This document shows, in pieces, positions 56,113 through 64,000 of a stretch of DNA of 64,000 bases. A program made the position numbers and the translations under genes. The DNA is taken from assembly GCF_021530565.1 (NCBI RefSeq), contig NZ_JAKGBI010000003.1, positions 310,001 through 374,000 on the forward strand. The letters run 5' to 3'. Source of the DNA: Pseudoalteromonas sp. SMS1 (lineage in GTDB: Bacteria; Pseudomonadota; Gammaproteobacteria; Enterobacterales; Alteromonadaceae). The notes below the pieces were generated by a model. The model worked only from the letters and a program-made list of their open reading frames with translations. It searched no databases and was not told the DNA's origin. Numbering within the stretch: the first letter of the stretch is position 1; every line of letters starts with the position of its first letter.

Positions 56113-57471
56113 TTATGCCTTTTTAAAGGGGTTACGCGTATCTTCCTGATTGCCCAAGTTACGCATCAAAATTGCATGTTCAAGGTTGATGTCTTCTGGC
56201 AGTGGGATTTTAACGATGTGGCCAGAGCCTTTGGCATCGTGGATTGTTTCACCTTTTTGGTTTTCCATATGCTCCAAGTTAAAGGCGATATTTCCCTGCG
56301 GTGTCATGAGTTCTAAACTATGGCCAGTACAAAACTTATTTTTTACATCGATATCGACAAGACCATTGCTATTTCTGCCTAATACTTCACCTACAAACTG
56401 TTGTTTGTCCGACACGGAATGGCCGTATTCATAGTTTTGATAATCCTGGTGTGCGTGACGCTTTAAAAATCCTTCGGTGTACCCGCGATGGGCAAGGTTT
56501 TCTAATGTACGCAATAAATTTGGATCAAATGGCTTACCAGCGACGGCGTCATCTATGGCTTTGCGGTAAACTTGCGCGGTTCTCGCGACGTAATAAAATG
56601 ACTTTGTTCTTCCTTCTATTTTAAGACTATGTACGCCCATTTTGGTTAATTGGTCAACATACTGAACTGCACGCAGATCTTTTGAATTCATAATATAGGT
56701 GCCGTGTTCGTCTTCAAATGCAGGCATAAACTCACCCGGTCTGCCTTGCTCTTCAAGCATAAAAACCTGCTCCGTTGGCTGGCCTTCTCCCAGTGTTGGG
56801 ATTACGTCTTTTGGGTTGACCTTGTGTACAACATCTCCAAGCACTGTTTCTTGACCTGGTTTAACGTCATAACTCCAACGACAGGCATTAGTACAGGTGC
56901 CCTGATTAGGATCTCGTTTATTAATATAACCAGACAGTAGGCAGCGTCCTGAATACGCCATACACAAAGCCCCATGTACAAATACCTCTAGCTCAGTATT
57001 TGGGCAAAGAGTACGGATTTCTGCGATTTCTTCGAGTGACAGCTCACGTGACAGAATGACACGTTCAATCCCTTGGTTAGCCCAAAATTGAACTGAGGCA
57101 TAGTTTACTGCGTTGGCTTGTACGGATAGGTGAATAGGCATATCTGGCCACTTGTCACGAACGAGCATGATGAGACCGGGATCTGACATAATAAGCGCAT
57201 CTGGCTGCATAGCGATGACGGGCTCAATGTCTCTTAGATACGTTTTTACCTTACTATTATGTGGTGCGATATTGGATACCACATAGAGCTTCTTATTTTG
57301 CTGGTGGGCTTCATTGATGCCTATTTCTAAGTTTGCTAAATCAAACTCATTATTTCTGACACGTAAACTATATCTAGGTTGACCCGCATAAACGGCGTCG
57401 GCGCCATACGCAAAAGCGTAACGCATATTCTTTAAACTACCGGCTGGTGAAAGTAGTTCTGGTACAAACAT
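56113..57471 (-). CDS. trhP: tRNA uridine-34 hydroxylation protein TrhP (YegQ, U32 peptidase family)
   Basis: 452 residues, as E. coli YegQ. It takes part in prephenate-dependent formation of 5-hydroxyuridine at tRNA position 34. The start MFVPELLSPAGSLKNMRYAFAYGADAVYAG and the family block ELEVFVHGALCMAYSGRCLLSGYINKRDPNQGTCTNACRW, with its four conserved cysteines (probably a 4Fe-4S site), are diagnostic. KIEGRTKSFYYVARTAQVYR follows. The gene pairs with yfhL downstream and is divergent from ndk. Confidence 0.94.
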   Translation of the reverse strand: MFVPELLSPAGSLKNMRYAFAYGADAVYAGQPRYSLRVRNNEFDLANLEIGINEAHQQNKKLYVVSNIAPHNSKVKTYLRDIEPVIAMQPDALIMSDPGLIMLVRDKWPDMPIHLSVQANAVNYASVQFWANQGIERVILSRELSLEEIAEIRTLCPNTELEVFVHGALCMAYSGRCLLSGYINKRDPNQGTCTNACRWSYDVKPGQETVLGDVVHKVNPKDVIPTLGEGQPTEQVFMLEEQGRPGEFMPAFEDEHGTYIMNSKDLRAVQYVDQLTKMGVHSLKIEGRTKSFYYVARTAQVYRKAIDDAVAGKPFDPNLLRTLENLAHRGYTEGFLKRHAHQDYQNYEYGHSVSDKQQFVGEVLGRNSNGLVDIDVKNKFCTGHSLELMTPQGNIAFNLEHMENQKGETIHDAKGSGHIVKIPLPEDINLEHAILMRNLGNQEDTRNPFKKA

Positions 57472-57626
57472 AACTAAACCTCATACATTGAACTGGGTGC
57501 AAGCCAGCTGCTGGGGATCTTAAAAAGCGGCGCAGTATAAGTGAGATTTTGCTGTGATATGTTGACTCAGATCAGGTTTAGCAAGGTGCTATCGTCACGC
57601 CAATTAAATAAAGCGGGTGCAAAGTG

Positions 57627-57655
57627 TAGGCTTTTAGTCATAAAGCGCGTATAAT
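57627..57655 (+). promoter_or_regulatory. Candidate sigma70 promoter of ndk
   Basis: A perfect TATAAT -10 box at 57650-57655, 42 nt before the ndk ATG; the -35 region (TAGGCT at 17-nt spacing) is poor. Confidence 0.45.
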
Positions 57656-57697
57656 TCGCGCCCGTAAATATCAACAATTATTAATGGAGCTAAAAAG

Positions 57698-58129
57698 ATG
57701 GCTTTAGAGCGTACTTTTTCAATCGTTAAGCCTGATGCGGTAGCTAAAAACCACATCGGTGCTATCTACAACCGTTTTGAGTCTGCTGGTCTTAAGATCG
57801 TTGCTTCTAAAATGGTTCACCTTTCTCAAGAGAAAGCTGAAGGTTTCTACGCAGAGCACAAAGAGCGTCCTTTCTTTGGTGCACTAGTTGAATTCATGAC
57901 ATCTGGTCCAGTAATGGTTCAGGTTCTTGAAGGTGAAGATGCAGTTCGTAAAAACCGTGAAATCATGGGTGCAACTAACCCTGCTGAAGCACTAGCTGGT
58001 ACTTTACGTGCTGACTATGCAGACAGCATCGACGAGAATGCGGTACACGGTTCAGACGCTCCTGAATCAGCTGCTCGCGAAATCGCTTACTTCTTCAGCG
58101 ATGAAGAGATCTGCCCACGTACTCGTTAA
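57698..58129 (+). CDS. ndk: Nucleoside diphosphate kinase
   Basis: 143 residues. It transfers the gamma phosphate among nucleoside di- and triphosphates via His117 (NAVHGSDA). KPDAV near residue 11 and [15 protein letters not shown] are conserved. GGAGC precedes the ATG. Codon use is strongly biased (few rare codons), which suits a highly expressed gene. A terminator follows directly. Confidence 0.98.
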   Translation: MALERTFSIVKPDAVAKNHIGAIYNRFESAGLKIVASKMVHLSQEKAEGFYAEHKERPFFGALVEFMTSGPVMVQVLEGEDAVRKNREIMGATNPAEALAGTLRADYADSIDENAVHGSDAPESAAREIAYFFSDEEICPRTR

Positions 58130-58147
58130 TATCGAGCTGAGCAGAAA

Positions 58148-58172
58148 AAAAGGGCTCTCGGGCCCTTTTTTA
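58148..58172 (+). terminator. Intrinsic terminator after ndk
   Basis: An AAAGGGC/GCCCTTT-type stem (AGGGC-TCTCG-GGCCCT region) followed by TTTTTT, 18 nt past the ndk stop. Confidence 0.85.
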
Positions 58173-58236
58173 ATCTCTTCAATTAACTTGATCGTTTTTA
58201 AAAGCAATTGGGGTGTTTCTAAAAGCGATTACATTA

Positions 58237-58265
58237 TTGCGATGTTTGATTGATTTTTGTACAAT
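58237..58265 (+). promoter_or_regulatory. Candidate sigma70 promoter of rlmN
   Basis: TTGCGA, 17 nt, TACAAT, 52 nt before the rlmN ATG and downstream of the ndk terminator. Confidence 0.6.
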
Positions 58266-58317
58266 TGCGCGCTTTTATTTATGTTGTTCAATCCGTCACC
58301 TGAACTGAGGTTGTTTC

Positions 58318-59448
58318 ATGGCCACGACTGAGAAAAAAATTAACCTATTAGATTTAAATCGCGAGGGGATGCGCGAATTATTTGCTTCATTTGGCGAAAA
58401 GCCATTCCGCGCCGATCAGGTGATGAAGTGGATATACCATTTTGGTATTGATAACTTTGATGATATGAGCAATATCAATAAAAAGTTAAGAGCAAAGCTG
58501 CAAAGCCAGTGTGAAATCATCGCGCCTGAGATCTCAGTAAAGCAAGTTGCAAGCGATGGTACAATAAAGTATGCAATGATCTTAGAGGGCGGACAGGAAG
58601 TTGAAACGGTTTGGATCCCTGAGAAAGATCGTGCGACATTATGTGTTTCTTCACAAGTTGGTTGCGCATTGGAGTGTACTTTCTGCTCCACAGCACAGCA
58701 AGGCTTTAACCGAAACCTCAAAGTTTCTGAAATCATAGGTCAAGTATGGCGTGTGGCGACGGATATTGGTCTTAACAATGGCGATAGCACCAAGCGTCCA
58801 ATTACCAATGTAGTTATGATGGGGATGGGGGAACCGTTGCTTAACATCAACAATGTGGTGCCAGCGATGGAGCTGATGATGGATGACTGGGCATTTGGTT
58901 TGTCTAAACGACGCGTGACACTCAGTACGTCAGGGGTTGTGCCTGCGTTGGATATTTTGAAAGAAAAAATTGATGTTGCTTTGGCCATTTCATTGCATGC
59001 GCCAAATAATCCACTCCGTGACGAGCTTGTACCAATCAACAAAAAATACCCAATTGAAGAATTCTTAGCTGCTTGTCGTCGTTATATTGACGGTTCGAAG
59101 GCTAATAAAGATGTCACGATTGAATACGTTATGTTGCAAGGGGTTAACGATAGTACTGATCATGCACATGAGCTTGTTCAAGTATTGAAAGGGACGCCGT
59201 CAAAAATTAATTTGATCCCGTTTAACCCATTCCCTGGCAACGAGTATGGCCGTTCAAGTAACAGTCGTATCGATCGTTTCTCAAAAGTGTTACAAGCAGC
59301 TGGTCTTACCTGTATTGTACGACGTACCCGAGGTGACGACATTGATGCCGCATGTGGTCAACTTGTTGGTGACGTTGTAGACAGAACCAAGCGCGTGGTT
59401 AGAAAGCAGCAAAATCAAGACAATGCAATTGCAGTGAAGGTCGGCTAA
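58318..59448 (+). CDS. rlmN: Dual-specificity RNA methyltransferase RlmN
   Basis: 376 residues. A radical SAM enzyme that methylates C2 of A2503 in 23S rRNA and A37 in some tRNAs. The cluster motif CxxxCxxC is Cys116, Cys120, Cys123 ([15 protein letters not shown]); [20 protein letters not shown] and the C-terminal catalytic Cys in DIDAACGQL are present. GAGG precedes the ATG. It heads the conserved rlmN-pilW-rodZ-ispG-hisS set. Confidence 0.97.
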   Translation: MATTEKKINLLDLNREGMRELFASFGEKPFRADQVMKWIYHFGIDNFDDMSNINKKLRAKLQSQCEIIAPEISVKQVASDGTIKYAMILEGGQEVETVWIPEKDRATLCVSSQVGCALECTFCSTAQQGFNRNLKVSEIIGQVWRVATDIGLNNGDSTKRPITNVVMMGMGEPLLNINNVVPAMELMMDDWAFGLSKRRVTLSTSGVVPALDILKEKIDVALAISLHAPNNPLRDELVPINKKYPIEEFLAACRRYIDGSKANKDVTIEYVMLQGVNDSTDHAHELVQVLKGTPSKINLIPFNPFPGNEYGRSSNSRIDRFSKVLQAAGLTCIVRRTRGDDIDAACGQLVGDVVDRTKRVVRKQQNQDNAIAVKVG

Positions 59449-59460
59449 AAAATAGGTGAA

Positions 59461-59496
59461 ACACGATGGCTTTCAGGTAATATAGAGTCATCGTGT
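59461..59496 (+). repeat. Inverted repeat in the rlmN-pilW gap
   Basis: Perfect 8-bp arms (ACACGATG / CATCGTGT) with a 20-nt loop, with no T tract. Possibly an mRNA structure between the two genes. Confidence 0.35.
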
Positions 59497-59515
59497 CTTG
59501 GCAAAAGGGTGGTTA

Positions 59516-61180
59516 ATGCCTGCTTTTACTGATGTTTTACTTACTAAGCTAACCCGTATGACAATTAAACGCTGGCTTGTTAGTGCGAGCGTGCCTGTTA
59601 TGTTACTTGGTTTAAGTGGGTGTGTAACTGAAACCCGCTACGCAAATAGCAACAAACCTGTCGTACAAAAAAAGACGGACAATCAAGACGCGGCGAAAAC
59701 ACGTATTGCACTGGCTTTGCAGTATTTAGGCGTAGGTAACAATACCCAAGCAAAGTACAACTTAGATCGCGCGCTGAGCCTAGCCCCCAAACTTCCTGAA
59801 AGTCACTACGCGCTTGCTTATTATTTCGAGCAAGTCGGTGAGAATGAAAAAGCCGAAAACTCATATATTCAAGCACTTAAATTCGGTCCAAATGACCCGA
59901 ATACGCGCAATAACTATGGTACATTTTTGTGTCGTATCGGCGAATATGACAAGGCAACCGAACAATTCTTCAAAGCCATCGATATCCCAAGCTATTTACG
60001 CGTGGCCGAAAGTTACGAAAATTTAGCGTTGTGTGCATTGCGCCAGGATAGCTTTGATTTGGCATTGGATTATCTGAAAAGAGCGTTAGATCACAATTCT
60101 CAAAGGCAGTCTGTCCTGATATTAACAGCCAGTATTTTTTACGCGAAAAGTGAGCTACATAAAGCTGAGGATGTCCTCAAGCTTTACGCGAATAAAGGCT
60201 TTGTCTCTGCAAGAGGTATGTTGCTCGAGCATTTGCTGGTTTCTAGGATGGGGAGGTTACAATATGCGCAAGAGCTTGAAACTTTGTTGCTACAAACATA
60301 CCCCAACTCTGTAGAAGCGCGTCTCGTTATCAATAATACACTGAACTTAAGTGAATTTGAGCAACTTAAAGAGCAGTATAGAACTGCTCAGCTTGATAAA
60401 ATCACCAATATTGATGGCACTAGCGCAGTTGCAAACCCTCAGATTAAAATAAAGCGAAAAACGCCAAAGCGTATCTCAAATGAATCCGATGCAGTGATGC
60501 AGCAGCGTCCTTCACGCTCGTTAGTAACAGCGACTGTCACGTCTGAGGCAACCAATGCACCCGCAAACAAAGCAGAAAAAGCACCTCAGACAGTATCTGC
60601 AGCGTCAGAGACATTCATAACAGATTCACCCGCGCCTCGTAGAGTACAGTTGGCGCCGCCAACCCAACTTGATGTTCAGCCTGTAGGCACGCAAACGCAA
60701 CAACCTGTGCGATTCGTGTCAGGCGCACCAGAACAAAATGTTGCGCAAGTCGTGTTTCATCGCACAGACCCAAGTGACATTGTTTTTACGCCACAGGTTG
60801 GCTTAGCGACGCATGCGCCCGTGCAAGATAGCGGAAAAATGCTGAATGAGGAGATATTTGTACCTAAGGTGCCATCTCACAGTATTAAAATGGGAGAAAA
60901 CCTATTTAGTTTGTCGGTTAAATATAATATTAAGCTGGAAAAGTTGTTAAAATGGAATGCATTAAAACAGTCTGACCGACTTACTATTGGACAAGTAATT
61001 TATTTAAATGATCCAAACACAACGCATTCAATTGTCAAAGGTGAGTCTTTATTCGACATTGCCATTAAGCACAAATTATTGATTGATGACCTAATGCGTT
61101 GGAACAGATTAACACCAGATGTTGCCCTTGAGCCTGGGCGACGTATTTTAATAGTAGACCCGAATAACTATATTTTATGA
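59516..61180 (+). CDS. pilW: Type IV pilus assembly lipoprotein PilW (PilF) with TPRs and LysM-like C-terminus
   Basis: 554 residues from ATG 59516, which has AAGGGTGG just upstream; ATG 59558 (MTIKRWLVS) would give a more typical 22-residue lipoprotein signal. The lipobox is LSGC. TPR repeats fill about residues 60-260 (ALAYYFEQVGENEKAENSYIQAL). Unlike the usual 250-residue PilW/PilF, a long Pro/Ala/Thr-rich linker and two LysM-like modules follow (SIKMGENLFSLSVKYNIKLEKLLKWN; SIVKGESLFDIAIKHKLLIDDLMRWN). It pilots the secretin PilQ to the outer membrane; LysM modules would add peptidoglycan binding. It overlaps rodZ by 4 nt. Confidence 0.9.
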   Translation: MPAFTDVLLTKLTRMTIKRWLVSASVPVMLLGLSGCVTETRYANSNKPVVQKKTDNQDAAKTRIALALQYLGVGNNTQAKYNLDRALSLAPKLPESHYALAYYFEQVGENEKAENSYIQALKFGPNDPNTRNNYGTFLCRIGEYDKATEQFFKAIDIPSYLRVAESYENLALCALRQDSFDLALDYLKRALDHNSQRQSVLILTASIFYAKSELHKAEDVLKLYANKGFVSARGMLLEHLLVSRMGRLQYAQELETLLLQTYPNSVEARLVINNTLNLSEFEQLKEQYRTAQLDKITNIDGTSAVANPQIKIKRKTPKRISNESDAVMQQRPSRSLVTATVTSEATNAPANKAEKAPQTVSAASETFITDSPAPRRVQLAPPTQLDVQPVGTQTQQPVRFVSGAPEQNVAQVVFHRTDPSDIVFTPQVGLATHAPVQDSGKMLNEEIFVPKVPSHSIKMGENLFSLSVKYNIKLEKLLKWNALKQSDRLTIGQVIYLNDPNTTHSIVKGESLFDIAIKHKLLIDDLMRWNRLTPDVALEPGRRILIVDPNNYIL

Positions 61181-62160
61181 ACCAAGAAGAGATTGAAACC
61201 GCGGTTGAGACCGTTTCCCTCGGCCAAACCTTAGCTACTGCTAGAGCTCAGCAAAATTTGAGCCTTGAAGACATTGCTGGTCGCTTAAAGCTTAATCACA
61301 CTCAACTGACCAAGCTTGAGCAAGATGAATATCAAAGCTTAGGGCCTGAAACTTTTGTGAGAGGCTACATAAAAAGCTATAGTGCGTTACTTGGTTTAGA
61401 TAGCGAGCAGGTTTTGAGTTTGTATCAAAGCCCCCATGTACCAGAGCAAAAACGGAATATGAAAAGCTTCTCGCGACGCACAGAGAAAGAAGCGCATGAT
61501 AGTCGATTAATGACGGTAAGCTATATTGTCGCGATTGTTTTTGTTGGCTTATCTGCATTGTGGTGGTGGCAAACTGCAAGCAACTCAGACAGCGTCGAGG
61601 AATCGAATTTTATTCCAGACACCCGCAGCGCGATTGAAGCACAGGATATCAACGCCAGTGAACAGTCTGCACTTGAGTTTCAGCCAGCTTTGAGCGAGAC
61701 GGCAAGCGTACCAGACTCACCAGTAGCACCACCCGAGAGCGATGTAAATACATCTGAAGCTGTGCCGACAATGTCATCTTCGCCAGACACAGAGCAAGTT
61801 CACGTCGAGGAACAGCAAGCACCGCTGGAGCAGCAAACAGAAACAGCGGACGTGGTAGCCAGTTCGTCAACACCAATGCCCACATCAGCTGCAAATAACG
61901 CTGAACCTGCGACCGTCAGTCAAGTCGTTATGCACTTTACAGAAGACAGCTGGGTAGAGATTTTTGACGCGACGCAAGAACGGATTGCATTTGGTGTCAA
62001 AAAGGCTGGCTACACGATGACTGTGAGCGGCATGGCGCCGTTTTCTGTTGTGTTAGGGAAGCATCAAGTGGTCAGTATTGAACTGGATGGTCAACCAGTT
62101 GATATTTCAGGGTTGCCTCGTAACCGATTAGCAAAATTTAATTTACCGTTAGCAGAGTAG
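61177..62160 (+). CDS. rodZ: Cytoskeletal protein RodZ
   Basis: 327 residues. A cytoplasmic Xre-like helix-turn-helix (about 15-85; [39 protein letters not shown]), one membrane helix at about 111-130, a long acidic Pro/Glu/Thr-rich periplasmic linker, and the C-terminal DUF4115 beta domain ([22 protein letters not shown]). It anchors MreB and sets rod shape. ATG overlaps the pilW stop (ATGA), and ispG follows 5 nt later. Confidence 0.95.
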   Translation: MNQEEIETAVETVSLGQTLATARAQQNLSLEDIAGRLKLNHTQLTKLEQDEYQSLGPETFVRGYIKSYSALLGLDSEQVLSLYQSPHVPEQKRNMKSFSRRTEKEAHDSRLMTVSYIVAIVFVGLSALWWWQTASNSDSVEESNFIPDTRSAIEAQDINASEQSALEFQPALSETASVPDSPVAPPESDVNTSEAVPTMSSSPDTEQVHVEEQQAPLEQQTETADVVASSSTPMPTSAANNAEPATVSQVVMHFTEDSWVEIFDATQERIAFGVKKAGYTMTVSGMAPFSVVLGKHQVVSIELDGQPVDISGLPRNRLAKFNLPLAE

Positions 62161-62165
62161 TCGTC

Positions 62166-63287
62166 ATGTTTTCAGAATCACCGATCAAACGAAGAAAATC
62201 CACACGGATCAATGTTGGTAATGTGCCAATAGGCGATGGTGCGCCAATCGCTGTTCAGTCCATGACAAATACCGATACACTTGATGTGGACGCCACGGTT
62301 GCGCAAATTCGCGCTATTCAAGACGCCGGTGCAGATATTGTGCGTGTGTCAGTACCAACGATGGATACGGCGGAAGCATTTAAAAGCATCAAAGAGCAAG
62401 TGGATATTCCACTGGTTGCAGATATTCATTTTGATTATCGCATTGCGCTAAAAGTCGCCCAATATGGGGTGGACTGTTTAAGGATAAATCCTGGCAATAT
62501 TGGCAGTGAAGACCGTATTCGTGCCGTTGTGGACGCCGCACAAGAGCGTAATATTCCGATTCGTATTGGGGTGAATGGAGGATCTTTAGAGCGAGATCTG
62601 CAAGAGAAATATGGTGAACCAACACCTGAAGCACTGCTTGAATCTGCCATGCGTCATGTGGAGATCTTACAGAGACTGAACTTTGACCAATTTAAGGTGT
62701 CTGTAAAGGCATCTGACGTATTTTTAGCGGTAGGGGCGTACCGTTTACTGGCGAAAGAAATTGATCAACCTTTACATTTGGGTATTACAGAAGCGGGCGG
62801 ATTTAGAGCTGGCTCAGTAAAGTCTGCGGTAGGGCTTGGTATGTTGCTTGCTGAGGGCATCGGCGATACGCTGCGTGTTTCTTTGGCCGCAGATCCGGTG
62901 CAAGAAATCAAAGTTGGATTTGATATCTTAAAATCACTGCGCATACGCTCTCGAGGCATCAACTTTATTGCTTGTCCCAGTTGTTCTCGCCAAGAGTTTG
63001 ATGTTGTAAACACAATGAATCAATTAGAAGAACGGCTTGAGGATATTATTTCCCCGATCACAGTGTCAGTGATAGGCTGTGTTGTAAATGGACCAGGTGA
63101 AGCGCTTGTCAGTGATTTGGGACTAGCGGGCGCTAATCGCCGTTCAGGGCTATATATCAATGGTGAACGTCAAAAAACGCGTATTGATAACGATAATATT
63201 GTAGAGCAGTTAGAAGAACAAGTGCGAGATTATGTTGCAAAAAAAGAAGCGCAACCAAGCATAGACGTAAAAATCATCGAGGAATAA
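62166..63287 (+). CDS. ispG: 4-hydroxy-3-methylbut-2-enyl diphosphate synthase (flavodoxin)
   Basis: 373 residues. The penultimate enzyme of the MEP isoprenoid pathway, reducing MEcPP to HMBPP. The 4Fe-4S ligands are Cys270 and Cys273 (CPSCSRQEF) and Cys305 ([10 protein letters not shown]), matching E. coli numbering, and the TIM-barrel start [23 protein letters not shown] is intact. It is 5 nt after rodZ. Confidence 0.98.
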   Translation: MFSESPIKRRKSTRINVGNVPIGDGAPIAVQSMTNTDTLDVDATVAQIRAIQDAGADIVRVSVPTMDTAEAFKSIKEQVDIPLVADIHFDYRIALKVAQYGVDCLRINPGNIGSEDRIRAVVDAAQERNIPIRIGVNGGSLERDLQEKYGEPTPEALLESAMRHVEILQRLNFDQFKVSVKASDVFLAVGAYRLLAKEIDQPLHLGITEAGGFRAGSVKSAVGLGMLLAEGIGDTLRVSLAADPVQEIKVGFDILKSLRIRSRGINFIACPSCSRQEFDVVNTMNQLEERLEDIISPITVSVIGCVVNGPGEALVSDLGLAGANRRSGLYINGERQKTRIDNDNIVEQLEEQVRDYVAKKEAQPSIDVKIIEE

Positions 63288-63313
63288 TCCACCCCAGTGG
63301 TTGAATTTATTTC

Positions 63314-63342
63314 GTTTACGTTTTAAGCGAGCAGGGTATAAT
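63314..63342 (+). promoter_or_regulatory. Candidate promoter of hisS
   Basis: TATAAT at 63337-63342 preceded by GGG, with a weak TTTACG -35 at 16-nt spacing, 88 nt before the hisS start. Confidence 0.5.
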
Positions 63343-63430
63343 GAGGCATTTTATCGCACTGCACTCAGGACTTTTTAATATCCTGCATTCGTAATTTAGA
63401 GAAAAGAATAGTTAATATTTAGGAATTTCA

Positions 63431-64000
63431 GTGGCAAATCAAATTAAGGCAATTCGTGGCATGAAAGATTGCCTACCGGGTACAACTCAGATCTGGCAAA
63501 AAATAGAAACGACTCTCAGAGACACATTAGCAGCGTTTGGATATCAAGAAATCCGCTTTCCTATTGTAGAGTCAACCGATCTGTTTAAGCGCTCTATTGG
63601 CGAAGTAACCGATATCGTTGAAAAGGAAATGTACACTTTTGAAGACCGCAATGGCGATAGCTTAACTTTGCGCCCTGAAGGCACAGCGGTGTGTGTAAGA
63701 GCCGGTATTCAAGAAGGTTTACTCTATAACCAAGAACAACGCCTTTGGTACATGGGTCCTATGTTCCGCCGAGAGCGTCCACAAAAAGGACGCTACCGTC
63801 AATTCCATCAGTTTGGTGTAGAAACGTTTGGTATTGCGACAGCTGACATCGATGCTGAACTTATCATCATGACGGCGCGTTTATGGAAAGCCTTTGGGAT
63901 CAGTGAACATGTACGTTTGGAACTCAATTCGCTCGGCTCGAATGAAGCACGTGCAGCCTATAAAGAGGTACTAATTGCGTACCTTGAGCAGCATCAAGAC
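63431..64000 (+). CDS. hisS: Histidyl-tRNA synthetase, N-terminal part
   Basis: The first 190 codons; the gene runs off the right edge. GTG start at 63431 with AGGA 6 nt upstream gives [17 protein letters not shown], the normal HisRS opening. The class II motif 2 region ([25 protein letters not shown]) and motif 1 lie within the visible part. It charges tRNA-His. It follows ispG in the conserved order. Confidence 0.96.
   Translation, partial: MANQIKAIRGMKDCLPGTTQIWQKIETTLRDTLAAFGYQEIRFPIVESTDLFKRSIGEVTDIVEKEMYTFEDRNGDSLTLRPEGTAVCVRAGIQEGLLYNQEQRLWYMGPMFRRERPQKGRYRQFHQFGVETFGIATADIDAELIIMTARLWKAFGISEHVRLELNSLGSNEARAAYKEVLIAYLEQHQD

Noticed and set aside
1..64000. tRNA, rRNA, insertion sequences, prophage or attachment sites
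   Set aside because: I looked for tRNA-like folds, transposase motifs and long terminal inverted repeats by eye and found none that hold up.

Overview
The window looks like chromosomal DNA of a marine gammaproteobacterium, most probably Pseudoalteromonas or a close relative. The support is the gene order (gpmI / yibN-grxC-secB-gpsA; acs next to a LuxR-type response regulator; prlC and rsmJ close together; trhP-yfhL; ndk-rlmN-pilW-rodZ-ispG-hisS), moderate GC with AT-rich intergenic DNA, and many secreted proteases and signalling proteins. The genus is an inference from protein character, not from a search. I see no rRNA, tRNA, CRISPR array, insertion sequence or prophage.

Layout. 1-3,000: housekeeping genes (gpmI partial, rhodanese, grxC, secB, gpsA). 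3,000-8,700: DcaP-like porin, acetyl-CoA synthetase with its probable regulator CrbR, purU, a CheY-like protein. 8,700-17,200: accessory metabolism and transport (Crp-family regulator, EamA exporter, arylamine N-acetyltransferase, SDR, AraC regulator, glutamine amidotransferase-like protein, MarR regulator, BCCT carrier, periplasmic binding protein). 17,300-25,200: gor, prlC, a response regulator with an unknown output domain, rsmJ, an MCP with a FliA-like promoter. 25,300-32,800: subtilase with two PPC domains, a flavoprotein, a long AT-rich gap, a TonB-dependent receptor. 32,800-38,300: LysR, SDR, and a di-haem cytochrome c peroxidase translationally overlapping a hybrid histidine kinase. 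38,300-40,800: a block of decaying genes (SDR, DJ-1/PfpI, LysR). 40,800-49,700: lipoprotein, LysR, SRPBCC protein, dCache-PAS kinase, peroxiredoxin-like protein, flavin reductase-like protein, a second subtilase with P and PKD domains. 50,300-54,300: a complete curli-type locus with one very large curlin, csgE, csgF, csgG and a convergent csgD-like regulator. 54,400-64,000: LasA-like M23 protease, yfhL-trhP, ndk, rlmN, pilW, rodZ, ispG and the start of hisS.

How the genes work together. Two subtilases and a LasA-type M23 peptidase, a porin, a TonB receptor and a BCCT carrier fit a particle- or surface-degrading heterotroph. The curli locus would supply an extracellular amyloid matrix. Acs with CrbR handles acetate scavenging. 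The most distinctive items are: (1) a roughly 18-repeat acidic curlin as the only subunit gene, beside a CsgG whose channel-loop residues differ from E. coli; (2) an apparent deletion that fused the 5' ends of two divergent genes, next to another pseudogene; (3) a strong terminator that abuts the ribosome-binding site of crbR; and (4) a hairpin between the Shine-Dalgarno sequence and start codon of csgE.
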